From Halichondria panicea (Eukaryota > Porifera > Demospongiae > Suberitida > Halichondriidae): a DNA stretch of 64,000 nt. The notes below the pieces were generated by a model, which did no database searches, was not told the origin of the DNA, and was given only the letters and a program-made list of their open reading frames with translations. Below, in pieces: positions 31,981 through 44,119 of this stretch. The translations under genes were made by a program, and so were the position numbers. The stretch's first letter is position 1; every line of letters begins with the position of its first letter. Where the stretch lies: NCBI RefSeq assembly GCF_963675165.1, contig NC_087390.1:3114001-3178000 (forward strand), in the 5' to 3' direction.

Positions 31981-33699
31981 TTCGACTTTTTGTCTAATAC
32001 AGTATGCAGTGATTTAGTCTCTAGCTACGATGGAGCTTTTGCATCTATGCAATGCTACATAAATGGAGATGCTCTGCATACAGGGTAGTCCCGTACCATA
32101 GATTAGAATAACATATTATGTGCACGTAATTAATCTAAATAATTAAACGGCACTCATATACCATTAACATTAACATTAAAGCAACAATTCATAGATGACA
32201 TTAATTATCTCAAGATAGACTATGATAATGCACTCAATAGCTAGGCACAAGCAATATACACAACACTGCATGGAGTTAGATCAAACTGCCATTTCAGTAA
32301 TCCGTTATTATTATAGCTATCTTAATACTGAACTCACTGGGCTATAATTGTATTGACAACAAGTCCCACAAAAACATATACAATGTGAAAAGTTGCTACG
32401 ATTGGCCGGGGGGAAACACCAAAAAGCGTGGAAACAAGAAATCCGACGAGAACAACGTCGTCATTCATGTATACATTTTCGAGAATGTTTTTGCTGGTAG
32501 TTTTTCCATTCTATTTTTCACATTGCTGGTATAGATAGCGCGATGTTCAATTCCCTATAATTACACATACAGTACATGAGACAATAATAATTTGTGGGAT
32601 AATGATTTGACAGTGCATTTTGTGCAAGCTATATATCAAGTGAATTGAGTTGTGTGCTCATTTTCTAATACAGTAGTGTAGTACAGGCAAACACACTAGA
32701 TGGAAGTATAGTCTGTAGATTTCCTAATTGTATACATTTCCTAGTTTTAATGTCAATTTTGATGTATTTTAGAGACAACTCGGCCTGCTGTAACGGATTG
32801 CTTTCGCCAGATTTCCAGGGTTTTTGGTGCTTCCTCCAGCCAATCCTATAGCAACTCTTTTAATGTTTTTGTGGGGCTTGTTCCCATGCTTTTTTTGGTC
32901 AGATCGTCGAATGGAGATGGTATAGTGGGTGTCTTCGTGTATTGCAATGTCTCCGTAAGTTTATAATTTTATAGTGTTGTCTTGTTTTCTCGAAGGAATT
33001 AAGAGAGAATATGTGCATGGCTACAGTTTTGTTAGACTCGCAAGCCACTCTTTTTTTCCCGAAAAGGTGGCTTGCGAGTCTACAGTTTTGTCTGTTTATA
33101 TAATGTAGTATATGCATGTAATTATAGATGCAACAGATGAGAATCTAGGAAGAATAACTTGGAAGACAGAATAGCTGAGGTAGTTCTGTTTGTAGTCACA
33201 ATTTGTTTTTCGAGTACTGGCCGCTGTCTTTTTGAGCGGATGATTAATTCGAGGCAAACCGATAAGCGATCGCAAATCTGAGGAAGTGCCGATGGCCAAG
33301 ACTCAATCTTGGAAACCTATTGCAGAATATCATGAGGATGCTTGTACAACCAGGGAAAGCTTATCAAAAAAAAACTTACTTATAGGCCTATCACTGTAAG
33401 GATGGTCATGAAATTAAAAGACATTGCGTGTTGTGTAAATGATAACACAGTTATCAGTATTGAAATAGGAGTTCAATGTTTGGCAAACATTCTCAGTCCA
33501 AAACAATATAGCTCAGTCGAGTCATTTTTATCATACGAAATTGAAACAAGAGTAGTTTTTGTTGACAATTAACACCATGAGAATGCCAGTTACACATGTA
33601 GTGAGTGTGTCAAATAAAGGTTTTCCACAAGCATGCAACATCACACAATTTGACAGTTTGATATTGTAAACTCCAGTCAACGAAAACTATAGCCTAAAG
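31981..33699. other. Divergent intergenic region between POT-D and POT-E
   Basis: It is a shared 5' region for two head-to-head genes, so promoters of both should lie here. It contains a hairpin at 33034-33081. A 76-codon frame at 33342-33572 is preserved in unit 2 but the whole region is near-identical, so that is no evidence of coding. No other gene is recognised. Confidence 0.55.
33034..33081. repeat. 15-bp-arm hairpin flanked by a 12-bp direct repeat
   Basis: AGACTCGCAAGCCAC is repeated in inverted form as GTGGCTTGCGAGTCT around an 18-base loop, and CTACAGTTTTGT occurs on both sides. It could be a foldback insertion with a target duplication or a slipped inverted duplication. Unit 2 has the same structure at 53068-53115. 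Confidence 0.8.
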
Positions 33700-35211
33700 A
33701 TGTCGGAGGAATGCAGCTCAGCACGACCATCAAAATGTAAGTGCAAGTACAGAGTGAGATGCTTCTATTCAAAGGGAACTTTTCTTGTCCTACTGTGGAC
33801 AATACTGAAGGGGTTAGCACTCTCCTCAGCAATTTCATCTTCACAATTATCTGATTCTGGATATCCAAGCTGGCTCGTAGTATTTCCTGTTGTGTTTGGG
33901 TTGTTTGGAGCTGTTTTATCCGGTTGGCTAGCTGATGCTAAATTTGGGAACTATAAGGTGATGAAATGTGGTTTTATTTTTCAGTTCTTCGCATTAGTAG
34001 GCTTCAGTACTTGTACCCTAGTTCCTATCTCTGTTCAAAACAAGTATGTCTTTGCAGTGCTGTACTGCATACTCAGTAGTTTGTTCCTAGTAGGAGTAGT
34101 GGCCAGCATCATTACTTCACTACAGTTAGGTCTGGATCAGATGCCTGATGCTTCCTCTTCTAATATCACCAGTTTTATTGCCTGGTTTGTATTTTCCTTA
34201 AGTTTTGGTAGCTGGTTAAATGATGCTTTATCTTCTACATGCTTATTACACGACAATATCCAGATACATACTTTGATACCGGCTGCATCCATTGGCTCTG
34301 CACTTCTAATTGATTTCATCTTTGCTAAGAAATGGCTAATATTTGAGCCGAAGACACCTCAATCTCTCAAAACCATCTATAAAGTTCTCAAGTTTGCTGC
34401 CAAGCACAAGGCTCCCCTAAATCGCAGTGCTCTCACATACTGGGAAGAAGACATACCTTCAAGAATGGACCTGGGAAAGTCGAAGTATGGTGGACCATTC
34501 ACTACAGAGCAAGTTGAAGATGTGAAGACTATTTTAAGGGTGTTAGTCACCAGCTTCTCCATATGGGTCATCAGTTTTTCTCTTGCTATGCATCCTCACA
34601 TTTCACTAACTATCAACCCTTTGAAATGGACATATTGTAATTCATATGTAGTGGGTCTCTTTACGTACAACTCATGGTGGTGTGTTGCAGTTGATACTCA
34701 CATACATGAGTTTGTTTTGTACCCCATGTTAAGAGATAAAGTTCCCAGCATTATAAAAAGAATCGGTTTTGTCTCTCTAACGAATACGATTTTCAGTATC
34801 GTTTTCCTGATTTTAGAGCTTGTTCATAATTTTTCAATCATCGATGATAACACAAACGACTCTGTTGTAACTCTTTTATACTCATTTTCAAGAGGTTGGC
34901 TGCTACGGCTTCTTCTTTGTGCAATGTTGGAGTTTGTTTGTGCCCAAGCTCCCTACAACATGAGAGGATTATTTGCTGGTTATATAGTTTTCATTTCTAT
35001 GCTATCAACCTTTATGGGTGAGTACTTCAGCCAGTTCCCTTCTACTATTAGACTGCACTTATTTGGAGTGAGGCTAGGTGTAAGTCTGTTTGGATTCATC
35101 TTGTACTGTGTCCTGGCTCGCTGGTATAAGAGAAGAGTTAGAGACGAGGACTACTGTACACAAACGGTCGTGGAGGAAGTCTACGATCGCTACATGTCTG
35201 CTCAGCATTAG
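33700..35211 (+). CDS. POT-E: POT/PTR2-like transporter
   Basis: An intact 503-residue intronless frame starting MSEECSSARPSKCKCKYRVRCFYSKG. Family marks: SGWLADAKFGNYKVMK, LGLDQMPDASSSNITSF, KYGGPFTTEQVEDVKTILR, CAQAPYNMRG and RVRDEDYCTQTVVEEVYDRY. The loop after segment 5 is shorter and differs (SWLNDALSSTCLLHDNIQIH) from POT-A, -C and -F, so it is a distinct subtype. It shares the divergent promoter region with POT-D. Compared with POT-E' only two residues differ (KCGF/KYGF, GFILYC/GLILYC). Substrate unknown. Confidence 0.9.
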   Translation: MSEECSSARPSKCKCKYRVRCFYSKGTFLVLLWTILKGLALSSAISSSQLSDSGYPSWLVVFPVVFGLFGAVLSGWLADAKFGNYKVMKCGFIFQFFALVGFSTCTLVPISVQNKYVFAVLYCILSSLFLVGVVASIITSLQLGLDQMPDASSSNITSFIAWFVFSLSFGSWLNDALSSTCLLHDNIQIHTLIPAASIGSALLIDFIFAKKWLIFEPKTPQSLKTIYKVLKFAAKHKAPLNRSALTYWEEDIPSRMDLGKSKYGGPFTTEQVEDVKTILRVLVTSFSIWVISFSLAMHPHISLTINPLKWTYCNSYVVGLFTYNSWWCVAVDTHIHEFVLYPMLRDKVPSIIKRIGFVSLTNTIFSIVFLILELVHNFSIIDDNTNDSVVTLLYSFSRGWLLRLLLCAMLEFVCAQAPYNMRGLFAGYIVFISMLSTFMGEYFSQFPSTIRLHLFGVRLGVSLFGFILYCVLARWYKRRVRDEDYCTQTVVEEVYDRYMSAQH

Positions 35212-35916
35212 TTTCACTATAATTATAATTATTATATACGGCAGATTAACTTTCTAGTGTGTGTGGATTGCAATTTACTACAATGATCTGCCACGGCCTA
35301 TAAGTACTATAAAGTAGTGCATGCATGCATGGGAGAACTATAACACAATTATGTGGAAAGGACAGTATATAACATTTGTACTAGATAACTACAACTGCAT
35401 GTATATATATTTTATGCATAGCTTAGAAAAGTATGATTTATTGTTAATAGTGAACTGTCACTATAATTATTCTGGTTATTATAGTTTATGACCTTAGTAA
35501 AAAACTTCTTTTGTGTTTTGGTTTTGTATAAATAGCATGTGTGTCTCTTTGTGAATATTGTTTGTTTATTGTTACCTGAACTGGCCTCTGTGACGACGCA
35601 TTTGATCCTGCCAACAAATAGTAACTCCCCCTAATAATTATTATAGGGCATTATAAAAATGGAGGTTTCAGTATTTATGGCATTATGATAATGTTGTTTC
35701 TGCATGTGTATATAATTATATGACACAGTATACATTGGTGTGTAATCCTGTTACTTGTTTCATTGTATAGTAAAACCACACTCTGTAGTTGTACAGACAA
35801 CGTTACTGAAACTGATAGCGTTTGTAATAATTATAGAGATAGAGAGAGTGTGACTACAATAAGAAAACGTTTGCTATTAGATCTAGTATTAATTGTTATA
35901 CTAGTATACAAATCTT
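35212..35916. other. Intergenic between POT-E and POT-F
   Basis: AT-rich with repeated TAATTATTATA tracts. It holds the 3' flank of POT-E and 5' flank of POT-F. No gene is recognised. Confidence 0.5.
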
Positions 35917-37446
35917 ATGATGGGAGCCAAATCAATAACAAGCAAGTGCAGAGGGAGGTGCTTCTATTCCAAGGGAGCCGCTCTTATTTTGGTCTGGATT
36001 ATGCTGGTGACCATAGTATACATCTCTGGAATAAATACAGTTAAAGCGTACGTAGAGCTAAAAAATGACTTTATCTTACCAAAGTGGCTACCTGCTATCC
36101 CACTTGTGTTTGGTTTGTTGGGAGCTGTTTTCTCGGGATGGCTAGCAGACGCTAAGCTGGGGAACTACAACGTGATGAAATCAAGTTTTGTACTATTGTT
36201 GTTCATAAGCTCGTGTTTTAGTGCATTCACCCTAGTCCCTGGTATCATGAATTACAAATATGTTGTGAGTGTCTTGTATTGTATAGGTGAGAGTATTTTT
36301 TTAGTAGCTGTAGTAGCATGCTTGGTTACTTCATTACAGCTTGGTTTGGATCAGATGCCTGATGCTTCATCTTCTAGTATCACAAGTTTTATTGCCTGGT
36401 TTGTATTCAGTATCTACACTGGTGTTTGGATCAGCTCTTTTCCAAATTTGTTGATAAAATTCTGTTCAAATACAGCTATTTGGTTTATCCAGCTATACAG
36501 CATAGTTCCACCTCTTTGTATGACTATTGTCCTAGTTTCAGACTTAATATTTGTAAAAAAGTGGTTACTAATTGAACCAAAATCTCCTCAGTCTCTCAAA
36601 ACCATCTACCGAGTTCTCAAATTTGCAGCCAAACACAAAGCTCCCATCAATCGCAGTGCTCTCACATACTGGGAGGAAAATATACCTTCAAGAATGGACT
36701 TGGGAAAGTCGAGGTATGGTGGACCATTCACTACAGAGCAAGTTGAAGATGTAAAAACTATCTTACATTTATTTCCTCTCTGCTTAACGCTATGGCTACT
36801 AGGGGGCTCACTTGCAATCTTCCATCCCCCAAGTTTTGTGACAGTCGCTCCAACAGGCTGGACCTCGTGTACTTCCAGACTTCTGTCCTTATTCACATAC
36901 AACTCTTGGTGGTGTGGTATGGTTTGGACAGTCTTATATGAGTTTGTGATTTACCCAGTGATACAAAACAGTCTTCCCAGCATTATTAGGAGAATCGGAA
37001 TCATTTCTCTCCTCATAACAACTCTCAGTATTGTGTTTCTAATTCTGGAACTAGTCCTCTACTATCACAGTGATTTAGTGGCAGTCGATTCTGTCATTGA
37101 TATTATACATTCAGTTTCTAAAGGTTTGCTCAAAATACTGCTTTTTAGTACCATGCTGGAGTTGGTTTGTGCTCAAGCTCCATACAACATGAGAGGATTG
37201 TTTTGTGGGTGTATGGTGTTGGTGTTGGTTTTATCCTTTATTGTTGGCTATTATTTCCCATCAAATATAAAAATGACAATATATGGGGTTAGAGCGGGCA
37301 TCAGTCTCCTTGGATTCATCCTGTACTGCCTCCTGGCACGCTGGTACAAGAGGAGAGTTAGAGACGAGGACTACAATGCACAAACTGTTGTGGAGGAAGT
37401 ATATGATCGATACTTGTCAGCTCAGCATTCTGGACATGCCGAATAA
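35917..37446 (+). CDS. POT-F: POT/PTR2-like transporter
   Basis: An intact 509-residue intronless frame starting MMGAKSITSKCRGRCFYSKG. It has the family loop SGWLADAKLGNYNVMK, LGLDQMPDASSSSITSF, RYGGPFTTEQVEDVKTILH, CAQAPYNMRG and the RVRDEDYNAQTVVEEVYDRY tail, extended by HSGHAE. It is closest to POT-A (shared FILPKWLPAIPLVFGLLGAV and the LVVD/ILHS-type segments), so POT-A, outside the array, and POT-F likely share an ancestor. The N-terminus has lost the CKYRVR block of the other paralogues. POT-F' differs by only three or four N-terminal residues. Confidence 0.9.
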   Translation: MMGAKSITSKCRGRCFYSKGAALILVWIMLVTIVYISGINTVKAYVELKNDFILPKWLPAIPLVFGLLGAVFSGWLADAKLGNYNVMKSSFVLLLFISSCFSAFTLVPGIMNYKYVVSVLYCIGESIFLVAVVACLVTSLQLGLDQMPDASSSSITSFIAWFVFSIYTGVWISSFPNLLIKFCSNTAIWFIQLYSIVPPLCMTIVLVSDLIFVKKWLLIEPKSPQSLKTIYRVLKFAAKHKAPINRSALTYWEENIPSRMDLGKSRYGGPFTTEQVEDVKTILHLFPLCLTLWLLGGSLAIFHPPSFVTVAPTGWTSCTSRLLSLFTYNSWWCGMVWTVLYEFVIYPVIQNSLPSIIRRIGIISLLITTLSIVFLILELVLYYHSDLVAVDSVIDIIHSVSKGLLKILLFSTMLELVCAQAPYNMRGLFCGCMVLVLVLSFIVGYYFPSNIKMTIYGVRAGISLLGFILYCLLARWYKRRVRDEDYNAQTVVEEVYDRYLSAQHSGHAE

Positions 37447-38723
37447 GATTGTGTAGTATATACGTATTGTAGTACGTATGTGTGTATACATGTACATTTT
37501 GAAGTTGGTTTGTGTATGTGTGTGCACTTAGTTTAATGTGTGATTGTTGTTTTGTATTGTTAGCTAGTGCTTAATAGTAAGAGATTACTTGTCCAGTAAC
37601 GAATAATAGTCAACACCATGCAGATACACGAGTATAAGAGTGCTAAATATAGACTCTAGCTAAATATACACAACACCATAATAATTATGTAATGTTCAAT
37701 ACAGTTACATCACAAATTTTAGTTATGGTTTACGAATGCATGTTAAGTGAAGCAGAGCCGATAAGGTCATACCTTCTTTTTGTTTGGTGCATGTTAGATT
37801 ACATTGTCTATAAATCGCTGTTAATGTTATACAGTAGACTCTCGCTATATTCCGGCTCTGAAGTACGGCCACCTCGATATACCGGCCATTTGGTTTGGCA
37901 CGGATTGCTAGCTAGATGTTTACTGCACAAAACTCGCCCTGAGCCACTCGATATTCCGTATACTGGCCATTACTGGCTGCCCCAAACTAGGTTTTCAATG
38001 TACGTTTATTACAGCCAGATATGACGTTTTGGGTGTGATTTGGCTGAATTATCCTCGAGACAGAACCGCAAAATTAGTCATTAGATTCGAGGTAAGGTCA
38101 TTTTTTTAGCCGCGGCTGTTTTCTGAAATGTGGCCACCTCGCTATTTCCAAGGGCCGGATTAACGAGAGTCTACTGTATATCCTTGAACTCATCAATCTT
38201 GCAAGTTGACTCCGCGCTTAGCTATAGACGTCTATAATTATAGTCAATGCTAAGACAGAACTCGGCTAATTATGAGGTGTTCTATAACATGTTTGAAGAA
38301 AAAGTTACCGTATAACGGGAAAATTTGGAAATTTAGCTATTAGACGCCGATTTAAAACTGCCAATATTATTATAGCTCTTATGAGTCAGTGTTCTCGCAC
38401 ATATAATAGTTCGATTAATAAATAATAACGTAAACAAACTCTCTAAAGCCATTCTCGTAATTCATTATTATTGTATATAAGGAGCATAATTATATAAACA
38501 CACTATAGAGTACCTATATAATGCATTACCGGCACATCTATACTCGGAAAAGATATCATTATATACCTGTGCCTCATGCTATTCCATCCATTGAATGAAC
38601 TGAAGTTGGTAAATATAACCAGTAAAGTCGCTGGATCATTGAACAATCGTACTTTAAAATACATAAATAATAATTATTGTTAGTCTTTATGCACATTGTA
38701 CACAAAGCACAGTTAAGCTATAG
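37447..38723. other. Intergenic between POT-F and the SLC38-like gene
   Basis: It contains a pogo-like MITE (37832-38176) and, at 38308-38319, a lone CCGTATAACGGG tip of the other MITE family. Short frames over the MITE are not genes. Confidence 0.55.
37832..38176. mobile_element. 345-bp pogo-like MITE
   Basis: The left tip CAGTAGACTCTCGCTATATTCC and the right tip, inverted, CAGTAGACTCTCGTTAATCC are flanked by TA. The interior repeats GCCACCTCG and CCGGCC motifs. The same element is in unit 2. Confidence 0.8.
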
Positions 38724-40851
38724 TCATGAAAGGTCAAAGTAAGTTTGGTTCCATTGTTCAACGGTCCTACACTCCAGCTGAAAACACAGTCCACCGCTAT
38801 CGTTGCCAGTCTCTATAACAGTATAGAGAGCTTGATAATTAGTCAGGAAGAGTAGTACAATACCAATCAGCAGGATACACCATGCTATGACTTCTTCTAC
38901 AGCTGCCTTGGTAGTGTACTGCGATCGAATGCTTATGTTGTTATCTTGACCACGTTTTTTGTATCGAGCATATCGTAGCTTGAGGTAAATTGCCGCAGGG
39001 TAGATGTAGAGGATAAGCACTCCTCCTATAGAGCTGACAAAGTTCCATACGATTCCAACCTGCATTCACAGTATAAAGGAATGTAAGCATGCATGTTTTG
39101 TATATACAGTGGACTCTCGCTAATCCGGCTCTCTGAAGTACAGTTACCTCGATATACTGATCGTTTCCTTCGACACGGATGCTAGCTAGATTTTTATTGC
39201 ACAAAACTCACCCTGAAATGCGGCCACTCCGAAATGGTTTTTACTGTTATTTAATTTTTTACGGCCGGATATGATGTTTTGGGTGTGGTTGGATGAAAAT
39301 TGGATTACACTAAACAGAGAGCATAATGATCCAAATATCTTCGAGACATATCCGCAAACTTATTCATTAGATTCGAGCCATGACCGCTATTTTAGACGCG
39401 GCTATTTTATGAAATGCAGCTATTCCGGCCAAACTGCACTGTCCCAAGGGTGACTGGATTAACAAGAATCTATACTGTAATTATTACCATGGAGGAGCAT
39501 TCATACACTCCTGATATTACACACAGGCCGTGATAAAAATGATATTTGCTTATAGATTTTCATTCATAACGCTACCTCTTTAGAAATACATTCAATGAAC
39601 AAATGCAGCTAGTGATGTTTGATTTTAATTACATGCATAGTGTGGTATAGCTCCTCAAATGTAATGTCTGTTGGTCTAAATAACTACTGTAAGACAAACT
39701 TACGTTCAAGATGAAGCTGGCTGGTATGAACGAGAGTGCAAAAAACATGTAGGTCTCACAGAACCAGATTACTGTCGGAACCTGTGATTGTGCATGATCG
39801 AGTATAATAATTATTATTATGCCAAATTGCACCATTAACAATTAAGATGAATTTTTCTAGCCACTATACACTTGACTTACACTAATTAGGCCATTTCTTC
39901 TCATTTCAGGCCAAAAGAGAGTTAATAGTTGATGGTGTCAGGCCTTTATAGATAATAAGCACAAACCTTATGATTGCCATGTTTAGATTCACCAGCTGAC
40001 TCTTGAATCTTCCTTGCCAGTGCTCCCACTGCATTCTGAAAGAGACTGTAATTCGTCCTTATCACTTACACTGTCAGGTTTGGGCGATTGCATATCAGTT
40101 TCGACGGTATTAACATTTTCAGATTCTCCATTTGCTCTCAAATTAGTATTTTGACCATTCTTCGTCGACTTCTTTTTCTTGCAGAATTTACTTGAAATAA
40201 GGTCGTGTACCAGTAGGAACACACTGAGAGAGTGTGTGGTGCATGTGCACGGATAGGCATATAAGTACACAGGGAGAAGGGGTGCATGGATGGTTCACTT
40301 ATAGGGTCTACCATGGCATGCGGTACTTAGCCACAGCAAATAACTGTAGTATTGCATGCATTCTCGAACTGTATTTAATTAGGATGGATTGAATTCTAAC
40401 TGTTCTCAAACATGAGCTACGTGCAGAGCAATCTAAATTCATATGCTGTATGAATCCAGGCCAAGAATATCACCTGTTTGTAGCGTCTCTGCCCGGGTGC
40501 AGTCCCACAGGGTAATTGGTGATTAGCATGAAAAGCAGGGCCACACGAGCAGCTATCAACAGGTAGTTACGCCTCGAGTAGTTTAATATTACATTTTCCT
40601 TCAAGTCTTCAAAAAACTGCATGCGTGTGGGGTGAATGAAGTAATACGTCCAATGACACAATACGATACTACAAATAAATATATTGGTCCTCAGGTACAA
40701 AATTGTCACTAACGCTTACCCTAAAATATCCTGCAAAAACCGCAATATTGAAGATTGTATACGCAATCACAGCGTAGCCAATGTTGATGGCATACAGCCT
40801 CAGTTTTGTAGGTCGACCTCTTAACTCCTTCTGAAGTCGTACAATGTTGAA
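38724..40851 (-). pseudogene. SLC38-like amino-acid transporter, 3' exons only (5' part lost at junction)
   Basis: Minus-strand exons inferred from splice sites and motifs: up to 40851-40720 (YKFNIVRLQKELRGRP...AGYFR), 40616-40474 (FFEDLKENVILNYS...VALLFMLITNYPVGLHPGRDATN), from 40223 (SVFLLVHDLISSKFCKKKK and a Ser/Glu-rich loop), one ending 39881 (TLFWPEMRRNGLIS), 39781-39704 (VPTVIWFCETYMFFALSFIP...) and 39059-38724 (VGIVWNFVSSIGGVLILYIYP...). The order and motifs fit the C-terminal half of SLC38/AVT-type transporters of the AA_trans family, which carry neutral amino acids across membranes. Everything upstream of 40851 is BH2 sequence, in another frame, so no functional protein is expected. 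The acceptor before TLFWPEM is unresolved. In the Ser/Glu loop, unit 1 has one extra base compared with unit 2. Confidence 0.7.
39107..39477. mobile_element. 371-bp pogo-like MITE in an SLC38-like intron
   Basis: The left tip CAGTGGACTCTCGCTAATCC and the right tip, inverted, CAGTATAGATTCTTGTTAATCC are flanked by TA. It lies between the last two exons of the SLC38-like gene. Confidence 0.75.
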
Positions 40852-43800
40852 CTTGTATCAACACATTTACAAATGGACAACAGTTTGAAACAAAATGGAT
40901 ATAAATTATTAGTAGAAGCAGCATTGGAATAAACATGATGAGCATGCACAGAACTGCAAAAATAGCATACTTCAGATGATCCCCTGAAAATGGCGTCAAG
41001 TTACCTTGAAGAAATACAACAGTTTGATAGAAGATATTACCCTGGCCGTATACATGGGTGATATTAAGGATTTGACTACAAACTTTGAAGCATCGGGAAA
41101 ACACAATCACGAGCACTGCTGATAAACCGTGTATAATGGACGACTTAATAGTAGAGTAACGAAAACAACTGCATTTCTGCAGAATATTACAGTAGTTTAT
41201 CAGGCCAACAGTTATGATTACCAAAAGAAGTACATAAACAACAGTTGTAAACTTGAACATAAGCATATCCATTGTTGTGGCTCCTCTCCATAGGCAAAAT
41301 GAAAGGTTATCATGAAGGAAGAAATCTAAATTGAACACATTGTAGATCATTCTGGTTATTGTGTATATATGATACACTGGATTTGGAAATATGATGAATG
41401 AATTTCCAGTGACAGGTATAGAATCAATCACTTGTGAAAAGAAAATAAATCCATTGACTGCGCCAGATGTGAAACTAATGTTTAGTACAGTTGTCAAGAC
41501 AAATAAAACAGTTAGTGGGAAAAGCTCAGATATAATGTAAAGAAGCCATCCGTAATCACACGATTCATTTTTTTGACAGTTGTGATTCATCCCATGATAA
41601 TGAACGGAATAATTCTCTCGACATTCACCACAGAGCCTTCCAGTTTGATAAATGCCACAGACCTCCTTGTCAAGCATCTCTTTAGTTTTAGGTAAGACTG
41701 AGTTTTGATCAAAGTGATTACAATAGCCACCAGGACAGTATCCGTATTCAAAATTACGTGTGTTGTTATTGAACCCAAACCAGTATCCTTTTTGCAAATG
41801 TGCTTGAAATAGTTTATAATCACACTGGTGTATGGGTCGAAATGCCGTTTCCAAAGTTGAAGCACTGCAAACGCAGCTTTCAGTAGATTCATCCAAAAAA
41901 TACCCTGGTGGGCATTCCAAGAGAGATATATTGATGTTAAGCCTCAATTCGCGATATCCTAATTTTTGTAGTCTTAGCACACTATCACTTCCAGGTTGCC
42001 CATTTAGTTGTACCTTTCTATTGGATATATACGTGTACGGTTGACCGAGTTTGACACTTGATGTATTTTGACTTAGTATTGCGTAGTATACTGCATCTAT
42101 TGTTTGGTAGTAATCATTTATTACTGATATTGGCAAATTAGTTTTACGTCCAGGGTATACTTTAAAGTACTGGTTGTCACCAAGAAACATTGTTTTGTTT
42201 ATTTGAAATTGTCCTCCTGAAGTTGATAGATGACATTTGATATCGGCACCATGGAAAATGAATGTACCGACACAGGTGAATGTATGTGCATAGTGATGAG
42301 TTGTACGTTCGAATCCCTCAGTTGGATGATTGCATGCAGTAATACACGTTTGTAATGAAGGAGAGAAGATGTCATGGCCAGCAGCGTAACATTCAGTTTG
42401 ATTGCCCTCGGCAATCTCAGCGTAATTGTCTTTAAATTCAAATGTTACATTCGAATTTTTTGAGTCAACAGATCCATGATATTGAATAAAACAACTTCTC
42501 GATGATACAAAGTTGTGTTTGTCAATGTTGTACTCATAGATAGCTCCACCCCTTCTCAAAGCAGTGTTTTTATTGAAAGTAAATGAGTTTTTTTCCATCA
42601 CAAACAAAGCTGATAATCCAACAAATGCAATTGCACCACCTTCAAATCCGTCATTTCCGACAAACTTGCATATGGTCTCAGGTCTTGTTGTAATGATACT
42701 GGATGAAAGGTAGAGTGCAGAGCCTGAGTTACCTTCAAATATTATCAAACCACTAAATATTGCATTGAAATCTGTAAGCATCATTGAACCCCTTCCATTT
42801 TCATAACCTGTATAGTTCTGAGAATCCAAACTCACTGTATTTGATCTGAATTCACAGTTATGAAACACTGGTACTGGTAAGAATCCTTTAGATAAAATCT
42901 CCCATACATGTGGAGCAATATCAATTGCTGATCCGTATTTAGCTTCATTTTGTGTCCAATTACAATGATAAAACTCCAAGACATTGAGCAAATCAGATTT
43001 TTCTCTTCGAATTGAGTAGACTCGAATCCCTCCCCCATAAACTGCCCAGTTTCTTTCAAATGTACAGTGATCAAAATGCACTGTATTGTTGGATATTAAA
43101 GCAGTATTGTAGCCTATGTCCACACCACCACCTCCAAAATGTTTACACGTATTATCTTGAATCGTAAGATTTAATAGCTTAATGATGTTGTGACTGCTAG
43201 AGTCTTGTATGACTATGTAGAGACCACCTCCCCAATTTGCTTCGTTAGCTCTGAATGTACAGTCACGAATTGTAAATGTATTGAAGTTAGATTTCCCACT
43301 TAGCTGTATTGACAGTCCACCACCTCTGCCCAGCCCTTGGTGATTTAGTCGTGAGTTATTCTTGTATTGCATGTATTTTGAGCCCCAGAACTGAGCTTTG
43401 TTGTTGGCAAATGTGCAGTTGGCCAGCAAATAACGATTCCCCCTTGCTCTCATATATTCAGGCTTGCTGTTAAAATCTGTGCAGTAAACACCAGTTGCGC
43501 AGACAGTGAATTCAATGTAAAGTCCACCGCCTCAGAAAATATCGTCAATTTTTGTGTTCTGCTGTGAATTGTGCTCGAAAACAGAATTTAATATCTCAAC
43601 AACTCCACTGACATCATACATAACAAGACCAACTCCAGAATTGTTGAAGACATAAAGTCCATTAACGAAAAGGTCAGTACAGTTAATAATGTACAATGCG
43701 CTGCTCAGTTGAATCGTGCTATTCATATACTTGTCCTCGGTTGTACTGTCATGTACCAAGCCACAACCAACTATTTTCAGACTTCTGATAGTCAAGCTGG

Positions 43801-44119
43801 TAACGTGTACAAACTTTAGGCCGCCTTCGATCCCATTGCATCTTAATTTAGTGTTATTCTTGCCAACAAATGTGATATTGGTGAGATTGCTCAAAATAAT
43901 TGGCTTGGAAATATCAATATCTACTGAGCAGAAACGAATTATTGTGTCATTTCCAATCTTCTCCGTATCAAAAGTAATATCACACTCTTTTTGATGACCG
44001 TTCGTCTCTATAGAACAAATACAGTTTGAATCTTGTCCAAATGCGATGTGGTGTAGGATGATGATAGCTGTTGCTAAAAGCAGCATGAAGTGTCTCTGGT
44101 TACTCATCTTCACAGACAA
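40847..44119 (-). pseudogene. BH2: truncated beta-helix/multipass gene copy
   Basis: The copy of BH1 starts at 44119 with the same signal peptide. It is disabled three times. A CGA to TGA change puts a stop at 43532-43534, after residue 195, where BH1 has Arg (DIFRGG). A 5-base insertion near 40910 (GGATATAAATTATTAG against GGATATATTAG) shifts the frame in the membrane domain. The copy then ends at the array junction near 40851, losing the last third of the membrane domain and the acidic tail. The rest aligns closely with BH1 and even more closely with BH3. A protein from an internal start at 43453 would lack a signal peptide. Confidence 0.85.

Larger units (their letters stand above)
19948..40851. 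repeat. Tandem array unit 1 (~20.9 kb)
   Basis: It begins at the base where BH1 and BH2 stop being alignable and ends at the chimeric junction in BH2. It contains the BH1 N-terminal two-thirds and C-terminal start, POT-B, -C, -D, -E, -F and the SLC38-like 3' exons, all in the same order and orientation as unit 2. It is longer than unit 2 mainly because of an 853-bp insertion in the 74-bp repeat array. Confidence 0.88.

Noticed and set aside
33342-33572. 76-codon frame between POT-D and POT-E, also at 53376
   Set aside because: No recognisable domain, signal peptide or splice context; preservation in unit 2 reflects recent duplication.
37692-38024. 110-codon frame, also at 57726
   Set aside because: It runs through a pogo-like MITE and is identical in the two units only because the units are near-identical.
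40721-40850. In-frame fusion protein of BH2 with the SLC38-like transporter
   Set aside because: At the junction the BH frame, the frame after the 5-base insertion and the SLC38-like frame are three different frames, so no fusion product is encoded.
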